Positions 1 through 8,019 of a DNA stretch of 8,055 nucleotides are shown here, piece by piece (the stretch's first letter is position 1; the number at the start of each line of letters is the position of its first letter). Source of the DNA: Acidobacteriota bacterium. GTDB taxonomy: Bacteria > Acidobacteriota > Vicinamibacteria > Vicinamibacterales > 2-12-FULL-66-21. The stretch lies in the NCBI GenBank assembly GCA_013817065.1, contig JACDDJ010000178.1, forward strand, positions 1-8,055, written 5' to 3'. The translations under genes and the position numbers were made by a program. Below the pieces are notes generated by a model that saw only the letters and a program-made list of their open reading frames with translations, was not told where the DNA came from and searched no databases.

Positions 1-892
1 GTCTAGTGTCGAGCGCCGGGACAGCGGCACTGTCGACGCGCGGCGCAGACGGACTCGAAACGGTCTCGAGCGCGAACGCGAGATCGTGCGCCGAGTGAAA
101 GCGACGGTCCGGTGATTTTTCGAGACAGCGCCTGACGATCCGCTCGAGCGCGGAGTTGATCCTCAACCCGGTGTCGACAAGCTCCGGCGGATCGTGTTTG
201 AGAATCGCCGTCATCGTCTCCGCGGCCGTGTCGGCACGGAAGGCGCGCGTCCCCGAGAGCATCTCGTAGAGGATCGCGCCGAAGCTGAAGATGTCGGACC
301 GCGTATCGGCGGCGAGCCCGCGCACCTGTTCGGGCGCCATGTAACCGACCGTGCCGAGCACCACTCCCGGCTCGGTACCGCGCAGCAGCGTCGCCGCGTC
401 GCTCCCCGATGCGGACGACTCGATCCTCAGTTTCGCGAGCCCGAAATCGAGGATCTTTACGCGGCCGTCACTCGTCACGAAGAGGTTCTCAGGCTTCAGG
501 TCGCGATGGATGATGCCTTTGGCGTGCGCGGAAGCCAGACCCTGCGCAACCTGCCGCGCATAGTCGGCCGCGACCCGTGGAGGCAATGGGGCATCGAGGT
601 GCGCGCGCAACTCGGAGCCCTCGAGCAGCTCGGCGACGAGATAGGGCGCACCCGCCTCCGTGCCAACATCGTAGATCGTGAGGATGTTCGGATGATTCAG
701 CGCCGAGGTCGCGAGCGCCTCCTGTTCGAATCGGCGAAGACGGTCGGGGTCCGCGGCGTACGCCCCGGGGAGCAGCTTGAGCGCCACTTCGCGGTGGAGA
801 CGGGTGTCGCGGGCACGGAACACCTCCCCCATACCTCCCGAACCCAGCGGTCCGACGATTTCATACGCGCCGAACCGAGTCCCGGGCCGCAT
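1..892 (-). CDS. Serine/threonine protein kinase, N-terminal part (cut by window edge)
   Basis: This is a Hanks-type protein kinase that would phosphorylate Ser/Thr on partner proteins. Reading from ATG at 892, the frame stays open to base 1 (297 codons), so the C-terminus is missing. The catalytic domain is complete in outline: glycine-rich loop GSGGMGEV at residues 17-24, ATP-binding lysine K39 in VALK, catalytic loop HRDLKPEN at 129-136 (D131), DFG at 149-151, a P+1 segment GYMAPEQ at 183-189, and the F-helix aspartate D200. All key residues are present, so it should be active. No signal peptide or membrane segment precedes the domain. The missing part often carries sensor or beta-propeller repeats in similar kinases, but that cannot be seen here. 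The start was chosen because kinase homology begins within ten residues of it. No Shine-Dalgarno sequence precedes it; see the proposed leaderless promoter. The substrate is unknown. Confidence 0.95.
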   Translation of the reverse strand, partial: MRPGTRFGAYEIVGPLGSGGMGEVFRARDTRLHREVALKLLPGAYAADPDRLRRFEQEALATSALNHPNILTIYDVGTEAGAPYLVAELLEGSELRAHLDAPLPPRVAADYARQVAQGLASAHAKGIIHRDLKPENLFVTSDGRVKILDFGLAKLRIESSASGSDAATLLRGTEPGVVLGTVGYMAPEQVRGLAADTRSDIFSFGAILYEMLSGTRAFRADTAAETMTAILKHDPPELVDTGLRINSALERIVRRCLEKSPDRRFHSAHDLAFALETVSSPSAPRVDSAAVPALDTR

Positions 893-900
893 CGAGCATA

Positions 901-906
901 ACTATA
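901..906 (-). promoter_or_regulatory. Possible -10 box for a leaderless kinase mRNA
   Basis: The minus strand reads TATAGT (5 of 6 matches to TATAAT) with eight bases between it and the kinase ATG at 892. Transcription from it would begin within a base or two of the start codon, which would give a leaderless message. This fits the lack of any ribosome binding site there. I see no convincing -35 box at the usual spacing, so the call is weak. The box lies in the 45-base gap between the monooxygenase stop and the kinase start. Confidence 0.3.
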
Positions 907-937
907 GCTAAGACCAGGCGTACCCATGAGGCATCGT

Positions 938-1234
938 CTACAGCTTCGCCGCCAGCACGTCCACCTGCTCGATCGTCGGCGGCTGGGAGAGAAGCTCCGG
1001 AGCCTTCGCCATCAACGCGGCGGCGATCTGCCCGGACAGATGCGCCTGTCGTCCGGCGTCGTCGGCAAACGCGTCGAAGATGCCGAAGGTCGTGGGACCC
1101 AGCTTCAACGCGAACCAGACCGTCGTCGCCGCCTCGGCGTTGGCGAGCGGGAGCGCTCCCTTCAACAGGGCTTCGACTTCGCCCTCCTTGCCGGGTTTGG
1201 CTTCGAGCCGAGCAAGCAATGCAACATGAACCAT
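938..1234 (-). CDS. Antibiotic biosynthesis monooxygenase (ABM) domain protein, YgiN-like
   Basis: This 98-residue protein is the size of a single ABM-fold domain. The family are small dimeric alpha/beta-barrel proteins; some oxidise quinols or other aromatics without cofactor, and others degrade haem. The N-terminus (VHVALLARLEAKPGKE) has the usual first strand followed by the helix that begins with a KPGKE-type turn. The middle (TTFGIFDAFADDAGRQAHLSG, about 48-68) matches the characteristic strand, 'F' and 'H' pattern of the family, and the C-terminal part (about 85-94) would form the last strand. The start at 1234 has a purine-rich AAGGCAGG about seven bases upstream (1241-1248). The gene stands alone: 145 bases separate it from the toxin gene upstream and 45 from the kinase downstream. 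I found no convincing promoter or terminator in the 1235-1379 gap, only a ten-base GC palindrome at 1349-1358. The substrate cannot be predicted. Confidence 0.8.
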   Translation of the reverse strand: MVHVALLARLEAKPGKEGEVEALLKGALPLANAEAATTVWFALKLGPTTFGIFDAFADDAGRQAHLSGQIAAALMAKAPELLSQPPTIEQVDVLAAKL

Positions 1235-1379
1235 GTGAAACCTGCCTTTTCAACGACGGTGAATCGGGCGTACTGGGTGAAATGCTGAAGAGTCCGTTTG
1301 CAACTTCGGCGCCGCGACGTCTCGTCTCGTTCTCCGATCTACGCGCGCGCAGCGCTGCCGGCCCGATCAAAGGAAGGAA

Positions 1380-2078
1380 TCAGGCTCCCGTGACGCGCAC
1401 CTTTGAGATCGACGGTTGCGTGTGGCCGTCCCAGGTGAAGCGGTAGGTTCGGTCCCGCCTGACGTTGGCCACGAGGGCAGGTCGAAAACAGGCCATGCAG
1501 GTGCCGCCGTCGCGTCGCACGCTCGGGTAGACGACCCCGAGCGAGCCTGCCTGCAGAAGCGATTCGGCGAGCTTCTGCGAGGCGACGTAGCTGTCCGAAC
1601 CGAGGCAATTCTTGAAGCCTCGAGCGTGGCGGATGTCATGGAAGCTTGCCGTGAAATCGGCGAGAAAGTCGTCGTACGTGACGGAATCATCGAACCGTCC
1701 GATCTCGGCAAGATGGACGGACTTGTGGAAGGCCACTTCAGCCTGTGACGTTTCGAGCTCAAACCCCGCGTACCACGCGCCTCGGTCGGGTCCGCTGAAC
1801 CGGCTGCCGAGTGGGTGCGCGTGACAGAAGGCAGCGTTCACGACGTGCGCGTGCGGAATGCCGAACACCAGTTCTTCGAGCCCGATGCCGGCGAGTTGCT
1901 GCTGCTGCGCGTTGAGACGGTCATTGGTCGCGAGATCCAGCTCGAAGATTGCCTGCAGGTGTTCGTCGTCATCCGCAATCGCCACGAGGACGCTGTCGCC
2001 GTTGGCCAGGTGGCGAGAGGGCACGAGCCGGTGGGTGTCGAACTGCCGGACGAGGGAGATGGGAGGAAGCCTGGTCAT
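1380..2078 (-). CDS. RES-domain toxin of a RES/Xre toxin-antitoxin pair
   Basis: RES toxins are intracellular enzymes that degrade NAD+ (MbcT of Mycobacterium tuberculosis is an NAD+ phosphorylase), halting growth when the antitoxin is lost. This 232-residue protein has the family layout: an RLVPSRH segment at 17-23, the core R93-F94 followed by GAWYAGFELETSQAE at 100-114, and VVYPSVR at 182-188. Candidates for the name-giving Arg, Glu and Ser are R93, E114 and S186; this comes from motif recognition, not an alignment. The frame could be extended 41 residues upstream, but that stretch is low-complexity and lies over the antitoxin gene. The ATG at 2078 starts exactly at MTRLPP and overlaps the antitoxin stop (ATGA), which is the normal coupled arrangement. 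No frameshift or missing motif is seen, so the toxin looks intact. Confidence 0.88.
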   Translation of the reverse strand: MTRLPPISLVRQFDTHRLVPSRHLANGDSVLVAIADDDEHLQAIFELDLATNDRLNAQQQQLAGIGLEELVFGIPHAHVVNAAFCHAHPLGSRFSGPDRGAWYAGFELETSQAEVAFHKSVHLAEIGRFDDSVTYDDFLADFTASFHDIRHARGFKNCLGSDSYVASQKLAESLLQAGSLGVVYPSVRRDGGTCMACFRPALVANVRRDRTYRFTWDGHTQPSISKVRVTGA

Positions 2079-2506
2079 CCGGCGCGACGTGCGTCCAGCA
2101 GCCGCCGCACTGTCTGGAGCGCCGGCAGGCCGCCTCGCATCATGTGGGCCAGCGGCGCCTGGCCACCGAAGATCGGGTTGTTGTTTGGCAGATGCACCCA
2201 CTCGCTGGCGAGGGGCTCGGAGTGCAGGATCCGGAGCGCCTTGAATATTCCGATCAGGTAAGACACACGGGTGAGACGGTCGCGTTCAAGGACGCGGTCC
2301 GGATTCCGCTTCATCTCGTAGAACGGCCCGTTGCTGACATCCCCGAGCAGGACCCTGGCGTCCTCGTCGCGCACCTTCCACTTCACCATGATGTTGAAGA
2401 ACGCCTTCAGCGCCGGCTCCGACAGGCGCTCACGTGCTGTGCGGGCGCCGAGGTCCGGCGGCGCTTCGGCGCGGTAGCGGGTCGCGGGGTATCGCAGGGC
2501 CTTCAT
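2075..2506 (-). CDS. Xre/MbcA/ParS-type antitoxin (DUF2384 C-terminal domain)
   Basis: This 143-residue protein is the partner of the RES toxin. The family binds the toxin active-site cleft with its C-terminal domain and represses its own operon with an Xre-like helix-turn-helix. Residues about 30-78 (LSEPALKAFFNIMVKWKV, then a segment ending KRNPDRVLERD) form the DNA-binding helical part. Residues about 80-141 carry the DUF2384 signature: YLIGIFKALRILHSE, then a loop with LPNNNPIFGGQAPLAHM at 106-122, and a final helix VRRLLDARR. The start at 2506 has a strong AGGAGG seven bases upstream (2514-2519). The stop overlaps the toxin ATG, so toxin translation probably depends on antitoxin translation. 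The gene lies 45 bases downstream of the folP stop but seems to have its own promoter. Confidence 0.9.
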   Translation of the reverse strand: MKALRYPATRYRAEAPPDLGARTARERLSEPALKAFFNIMVKWKVRDEDARVLLGDVSNGPFYEMKRNPDRVLERDRLTRVSYLIGIFKALRILHSEPLASEWVHLPNNNPIFGGQAPLAHMMRGGLPALQTVRRLLDARRAG

Positions 2507-2514
2507 TTCGCTGC

Positions 2515-2541
2515 CTCCTGATCAGGAGTGTATCTACTCCT
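2515..2541. promoter_or_regulatory. Overlapping inverted repeats, likely antitoxin operator
   Basis: Two dyads share a half-site. The first is the perfect 14-base palindrome CTCCTGATCAGGAG at 2515-2528. The second is AGGAGT (2524-2529) and ACTCCT (2536-2541), separated by six bases. Together they give three alternating AGGAG-type half-sites covering the -10 box, the expected start of transcription and part of the ribosome binding site. Xre-family antitoxins usually bind such repeats to repress their own operon, so this is the natural operator. The function is inferred from position. Confidence 0.55.
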
Positions 2542-2555
2542 TGCGCCGCCGTCAA
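2527..2555 (-). promoter_or_regulatory. Sigma-70-type promoter of the toxin-antitoxin operon
   Basis: On the minus strand, TTGACG (2550-2555, 5 of 6 to the -35 consensus) is followed after exactly 17 bases by TACACT (2527-2532, 4 of 6 to the -10 consensus). Transcription would begin near 2520, giving a leader of about 14 bases that contains the AGGAGG ribosome binding site. The -35 box includes the folP stop codon TGA, so the cassette's promoter starts inside the end of the upstream gene. Spacing and position both support it, but no start site has been mapped. Confidence 0.6.
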
Positions 2556-3424
2556 CCGGGGCCTTCCGCGGCAGTGCGGATCCGATCGGCGACGCGAACG
2601 ACGTCCACCATGGCCGGGACATGGTGGACACGGACGATGTGGGCGCCGCCGAGGACGGAGGCGGTGACGGCGGCCGCGGTACCCCACTCACGCTCACCGG
2701 GCAGCCTGTCGCCGAGCGGCTCCTTCAGGAACGATTTTCGTGAAGGCCCCGACAGCACCGGCAGCCGCATCACCGCAAGCTCCGGCAGACGGGCCAGCAG
2801 TGCATAGCTGTGGGCGGGGCGCTTGGCGAAGCCGAAGCCCGGATCCAGGATGATTCTGTCGCGCGGCACTCCGGCGGACCTCGCGCGTGTCACTGCGCTC
2901 TCGAGTTCCGCACGCACCTCCGTCACCACGTCGTCATAGACGGCAAGCTCGTACATCTCGTGGGATCGCCCGCGCGTGTGCATCAGGATCAATGCGGCGC
3001 CGGTTTCTGCCGCGACAGTCGCGAGACCCGGGTCGTAGAGAAGGCCACTGATGTCGTTGATCATCGTGGCACCGCGCGCCACCGCCTCGCGTCCGACAAC
3101 AGCCTTGTAGGTGTCGATCGAGATCACCGCGGACGTCAGAAATGCGAGCTTCTCGACCACCGGAAGCACCCGCCGCAACTCCTCGTCCGCCCCTACCGAC
3201 TCCGCACCGGGCCGGGTCGACTCGCCGCCGATGTCGAGGATGTCGGCGCCCTCGGCCACCATCCGTAACCCGGCCGCGACGGCTCGATCGACGTCCAGGT
3301 GCGTGCCGCCGTCGGAGAACGAATCAGGGGTGATGTTCAGGATCGCCATGACGAGCGTGCGCTCGCCGAGATCGAGAACGCGGCCGCCTGGGAGGGGCAG
3401 GCGATATGAGGCGCGAGGTGTCAT
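2552..3424 (-). CDS. folP: Dihydropteroate synthase (folate biosynthesis)
   Basis: FolP condenses p-aminobenzoate with 6-hydroxymethyl-dihydropterin pyrophosphate to make dihydropteroate in the cytoplasm; it is the sulfonamide target. This 290-residue TIM-barrel protein has the family signatures in order: ILNITPDSFSDGG at 28-40, DIGGESTRPG at 64-73, SIDTYK at 102-107, NDISG at 123-127, LDPGFGFAK at 193-201, SGPSRKSF at 225-232 and the C-terminal RVH at 265-267. All substrate-binding motifs are intact. An upstream in-frame GTG at 3445 lies inside the terminator stem, so I prefer the ATG at 3424, although it has only pyrimidine-rich sequence before it and no Shine-Dalgarno. The gene follows ftsH, as in E. 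coli, but the terminator between them implies a separate promoter or read-through. I could not identify a promoter. Confidence 0.96.
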   Translation of the reverse strand: MTPRASYRLPLPGGRVLDLGERTLVMAILNITPDSFSDGGTHLDVDRAVAAGLRMVAEGADILDIGGESTRPGAESVGADEELRRVLPVVEKLAFLTSAVISIDTYKAVVGREAVARGATMINDISGLLYDPGLATVAAETGAALILMHTRGRSHEMYELAVYDDVVTEVRAELESAVTRARSAGVPRDRIILDPGFGFAKRPAHSYALLARLPELAVMRLPVLSGPSRKSFLKEPLGDRLPGEREWGTAAAVTASVLGGAHIVRVHHVPAMVDVVRVADRIRTAAEGPG

Positions 3425-3429
3425 GGGTG

Positions 3430-3468
3430 AAAAGAAAAAGGCCACGAAGAGTGTATCTCCGTGGCCTT
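3430..3468 (-). terminator. Intrinsic terminator after ftsH
   Basis: Read on the minus strand, a perfect nine-base stem (AAGGCCACG at 3460-3468 with CGTGGCCTT at 3438-3446) closes a 13-base loop and is followed by TTTCTTTT. The hairpin lies 32 bases after the ftsH stop and ends five bases before the folP ATG. The stem is GC-rich and the U-tract only slightly interrupted, so this should stop most ftsH transcripts. It is also partly symmetrical, with A-rich sequence on one side only, so it works in the minus direction. Confidence 0.88.
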
Positions 3469-3500
3469 CGAACGAACGGGGTGTCCCGTACGAGTGCTAA

Positions 3501-5428
<1,928 letters not shown>

Positions 5429-5432
<4 letters not shown>

Positions 5433-5444
5433 ACTTCGCCTCCT
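5429..5444 (-). promoter_or_regulatory. tilS/ftsH stop-start overlap with Shine-Dalgarno (translational coupling)
   Basis: The minus strand has AGGAGG (5439-5444), a six-base spacer, then TTGA, in which TTG starts ftsH and TGA stops tilS. The ribosome binding site is therefore read as the Leu-Gly-Gly codons near the tilS C-terminus. The arrangement fixes the ftsH start at an unusual TTG codon and suggests that ftsH translation is coupled to tilS. The strong binding site may compensate for the weak start codon. Confidence 0.8.
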
Positions 5445-6826
5445 AAACGCCTTACTTTCAAGAGTATCACGCCGGGTGAGGCCTCCGGGGCGCGAACCCC
5501 CTCGGCAACTCCATGCCCGACGACCCAAACGATGCGATCCGTATCGTCAACAACGAGCGGCAGAACATCACGATCCGCCCGGGCCACTTTCCTGTCCACC
5601 AGGTAATCCTGCAGTTTCTTACTACGTCCGCCCAGTCCCGGCGGATCGAACCGGTCCCCTGGCGACCGGAACCTCACCGCAAGCGCGCCTGTCACGCCTT
5701 TGATCAGCACGGACTCGCCGGACCCGCTTGCCGGCATGCCGTCTGTCCACCGGGCCGATACCGCGATCCCGGGCCTTTCAAGCACCACTTCACCCGGTAC
5801 GGGAAGGGAGAGCCGTCGAAGGTTAGACACCGTCCGGCCCCGGTCTGGTTCAGATCCCAGCAGAACCGTTGAGCCGTGGTGCACGGCCTGCTGGCCCGGG
5901 AGGCTCATCGCCTGCCCCGCCGCGCCGGCCCGGACGAAGGCCAGAAAGCGGTGAACATGCTCGAACCCGACGAACCGCTCGCCTGCCATCTGCTGCAGGG
6001 CGCGACGCGCCACCCTGGAGGCCAGAGCCGGATGCAGCGACCCGATCTCGCGTGCATCGATCCTCACTGAGGCGGTAGTAGATAAGACGGTGGACGCCGC
6101 CTTTTCGACTGCCTCCGCCTCCAGTTTGTCTTCGTCGTCCTGCGCCAGGGCCGCCTCGCGGGCGAGCACCTCGACGATACCCGCTGTGAACTCCCGCTCG
6201 AGGTAGGGCAACAGCTCATGCCGAATACGATTTCGTGGGATGGCGACATCGGTGTTGGTCGCGTCCTCCCGAAATGTAAGACCCTCGGCTGCCGCAAATT
6301 GTCGGAGCTCGGCCCGGTTGATCTCGAGCAACGGGCGGATGACGATACCCGCCTTGGGCCGGATCGAGCCGAGACCGCGGGTGCCCGACCCGCGAAGGAG
6401 GCGAAGAAGGAACGTCTCGGCCTGATCGTCACGGCTATGGCCGATCGCGACAGCATCCGCTCTCAACGTGTGCGCCGCGTGAGACAGGAATTCGTAACGC
6501 ATCCTGCGAGCCGCGTCCTCAATGGAGCGCTTCTCCGCACGGGCCAATGTGCGCACATCGCCGGACCCGACCTCGAGCGGTACACCCAACTCCGAAGCGA
6601 GCGCGCGACAGAACGCCTCGTCCTCATCCGACGCGGCGCCGCGCAACTGGTGATTGAAGTGTGCAGTCCCGGCGACGACTAGCTCGCCGCGCGTCTCGAG
6701 TGCGCGCAGCAGATGCAGCAGCGCGACCGAATCGGGTCCTCCGGACAGAGCAACAGCTACGCGTCCGCCGGCGGGAAGCATGTCGTAACGCCGGATGGTC
6801 CGCAGAACGGAGTCGGTGAGACTCAT
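5429..6826 (-). CDS. tilS: tRNA(Ile)-lysidine synthetase
   Basis: TilS uses ATP and lysine to convert C34 of the CAU anticodon of a minor isoleucine tRNA to lysidine. The tRNA then reads AUA and is charged with isoleucine instead of methionine, and the step is essential in most bacteria. The 465-residue protein has the N-type ATP pyrophosphatase P-loop SGGPDS at 28-33, HFNHQLRG at 56-63, the GHSRDDQAET block at 129-138 and PRNRIRHELLP at 197-207. A helical linker follows, and the TilS C-terminal domain spans about 383-446 (SPGDRF, SKKLQDYLVDRKV, then a WVVGHGVAEGVR strand). This is the full two-domain form. I chose ATG at 6826 over the adjacent GTG at 6829; neither has a strong ribosome binding site. 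ftsH overlaps its end, and hpt, often found between the two genes, is absent. A CAU tRNA lies 78 bases upstream. Confidence 0.95.
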
Positions 6827-6904
6827 CACAACCGTGGCCTCGAACTATGAGCTGACGGCGTCAACTCACAATTCGAAACTCACATGCCGAGGCGAAGGTA
6901 AAGA

Positions 6905-6981
6905 TGGTGCCGGTGCAGGGACTTGAACCCCGGACAACGCGGATATGAGCCGCGTGCTCTAACCAACTGAGCTACACCGGC
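6905..6981 (-). tRNA. tRNA with anticodon CAU (elongator Met or Ile2)
   Basis: The minus strand folds into a full cloverleaf. The acceptor stem is GCCGGTG/CACCGGC (7 pairs), the D-stem GCTC/GAGC, and the anticodon stem CGCGG/CCGCG with seven-base loop CTCATAT. The variable loop is TTGTC, the T-stem is CGGGG/CCCTG with loop TTCAAGT, and A73 is followed by an encoded CCA. The G1-C72 pair and the lack of three consecutive G-C pairs at the loop end of the anticodon stem argue against initiator tRNA. It is therefore either elongator tRNA-Met or the isoleucine tRNA that TilS modifies. U12-A23, C29-G41 and A73 are compatible with isoleucine identity but are not unique to it, and T38 is unusual where A or C is more common. 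Adjacency to tilS makes Ile2 attractive but is not proof. Confidence 0.95.
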
Positions 6982-6992
6982 AGGAACTGAGG

Positions 6993-7023
6993 ATTATAGC
7001 AACTCCCAACCTCCAACTGCCAA
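6993..7023 (-). promoter_or_regulatory. Promoter of the CAU tRNA
   Basis: On the minus strand a perfect TATAAT (6993-6998) is preceded by TGC, which forms an extended -10. TTGGCA (7018-7023, 5 of 6 to the -35 consensus) lies 19 bases upstream; the spacing is longer than the ideal 17 but tolerable with an extended -10. Transcription should begin about seven bases after the -10, shortly before the tRNA 5' end at 6981. There is no terminator between the tRNA and tilS, so the same promoter may also serve tilS and ftsH. The -35 lies inside one arm of the inverted repeat described next. Confidence 0.7.
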
Positions 7024-7067
7024 TCCTGGGAGTTCTTGGAGGATTGGGATTTGGAAGTTGGAAGTTG
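7000..7067. repeat. Long imperfect inverted repeat between the DHS-like gene and the tRNA
   Basis: Two 27-base arms (7000-7026 and 7041-7067) match in 23 of 27 positions as an inverted repeat around a 14-base loop. One arm is nearly free of G and the other nearly free of C on a given strand, and the right arm contains the heptamer TTGGAAG in tandem (7051-7064). Within the left half an alternative exact pairing also exists (AACTCCCA at 7001-7008 with TGGGAGTT at 7027-7034). The structure begins 20 bases beyond the stop of the upstream gene. It could act as a hairpin at the 3' end of that message, but it lacks a U-tract, so it is not a classical intrinsic terminator. It could also be a degenerate dispersed repeat. 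Confidence 0.75.
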
Positions 7068-7086
7068 ACGGAGGTCTTGCGGGCGT

Positions 7087-8019
7087 TCAGAGAGCGGCCG
7101 CCAGCAAAGGAATCAGAATTTCGTGGTGGCCGACGAGCGAATAACCCTTGCCGATACCGGCCACGGGCCGAGTCACCACATTGGTGTGCGGACGATACAT
7201 CCTGATGAAATCAATATTCACCGTCGTCAGGCCGTCCAGCGACGCTCCGGTGTTGCGCGCCAGCGCGACCGCCTTCAGGAACACCTCGGGCAGGACCACC
7301 GCTGATCCGCAGTTCAGATAAACGCCGCCCTGCAGGCGCGCGACGTTCGCGACGAAGTAGCGGAAGTCGCGAAGGCTGCCTTCTCCGATCGCCGCGCCGC
7401 TGGCGGCAGGGTGCATGTGGATGATGTCGGTGCCGATGGCGACATGAACCGTCACCGGGATCCCGAGGCGGGCGGCGGCCGCCAGCAGGCTCACTCCCGC
7501 ATGCGGCGGGTTGGTCTTCGCGAGGTGCGCCGCCACCGACTGGCCGAGCCCCATCCCACGGCTCACGCCTTCAGCGATGACGGCGTTCAGCTGTGTGCCG
7601 GTCTCTTCCGCCATTCCGAAACGACCGGGACCCAGCGCCTCCTCGACGTCCTCGGAGGTGGATCCTGAAAGTGCCAGTTCGAAGTCGTGAATGATGCCCG
7701 CACCGTTGGTGGCAAGTGCAGAGACGTAACCACGCTCCATCAAGTCGATCAGGACCGGCGAGAGCCCGGTCTTGATCACGTGCGCGCCGATGCCCCAGAT
7801 CAGGCCGGCGCCGGAGTCGCGAGCCCGGCGAAGTGCGTTCACCACCGACTTGAAGTCCGCGCCGGCGAGGATATCGGGAAGGCCATCAACGAACGCCGCG
7901 ACGCTGCTACCCGCGGCCTGTACCCGGGCGAAATCCACCGCGTTGGCCTTGCTCTTCCGCGACGCGAGCGGATAGGTGCGAACGGCGGAGAGATCGAACT
8001 CCTCGTAGGAGAATTTCAC
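7087..8019 (-). CDS. Deoxyhypusine synthase-like protein of unknown function
   Basis: Deoxyhypusine synthase moves an aminobutyl group from spermidine to eIF5A; bacterial homologues have mixed or unknown roles. This 310-residue protein resembles the family along its length: WGIGAHVIKTGLSPVLIDLM at 75-94, ATNGAGIIHDFE at 103-114 (like the TAGGVEED-type NAD site), PVTVHVAIGTDIIHMHP at 188-204 (like the GSLGDMIYFH region), GGVYLNCGSAVVLPEVFLKA at 231-250, and a tail ending LIPLLAA (like FPLLVA). In the known enzymes the active lysine follows VV in a GGGVVKHH motif; here that position appears to be L243, although K249 is close by. That alignment is by eye. The GTG at 8019 is the most upstream start possible, because TAA lies in frame three codons before it. 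It has only a weak ribosome binding site. No partner gene is visible within the window. Confidence 0.75.
   Translation of the reverse strand: MKFSYEEFDLSAVRTYPLASRKSKANAVDFARVQAAGSSVAAFVDGLPDILAGADFKSVVNALRRARDSGAGLIWGIGAHVIKTGLSPVLIDLMERGYVSALATNGAGIIHDFELALSGSTSEDVEEALGPGRFGMAEETGTQLNAVIAEGVSRGMGLGQSVAAHLAKTNPPHAGVSLLAAAARLGIPVTVHVAIGTDIIHMHPAASGAAIGEGSLRDFRYFVANVARLQGGVYLNCGSAVVLPEVFLKAVALARNTGASLDGLTTVNIDFIRMYRPHTNVVTRPVAGIGKGYSLVGHHEILIPLLAAAL

Noticed and set aside
194..901. 235-codon open frame on the plus strand
   Set aside because: It is the antisense shadow of the kinase gene; its Arg/Glu-rich translation has no family resemblance.
1349..1358. GC palindrome GCAGCGCTGC after the RES gene as a terminator
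   Set aside because: The stem is only five base pairs with no loop and no U-tract follows it.
2079..2201. 41-codon upstream extension of the RES toxin
   Set aside because: It overlaps the antitoxin gene, is low-complexity, and the ATGA overlap gives a better start.
3425..3445. Seven-codon upstream extension of folP from GTG
   Set aside because: The extension is encoded by the terminator stem and U-tract (Phe-rich) and has no ribosome binding site.
2527..3459. Shared GAGTGTATCT word in the toxin-antitoxin promoter and the ftsH terminator loop
   Set aside because: A ten-base match within 8 kb is expected by chance, and the two contexts differ in function.
6853..6883. Palindrome TGACGGCGTCA and repeated AACTCAC before tilS as an operator or promoter
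   Set aside because: TTGACG is present, but no -10 box lies at a usable distance, and the repeats are short enough to be chance.
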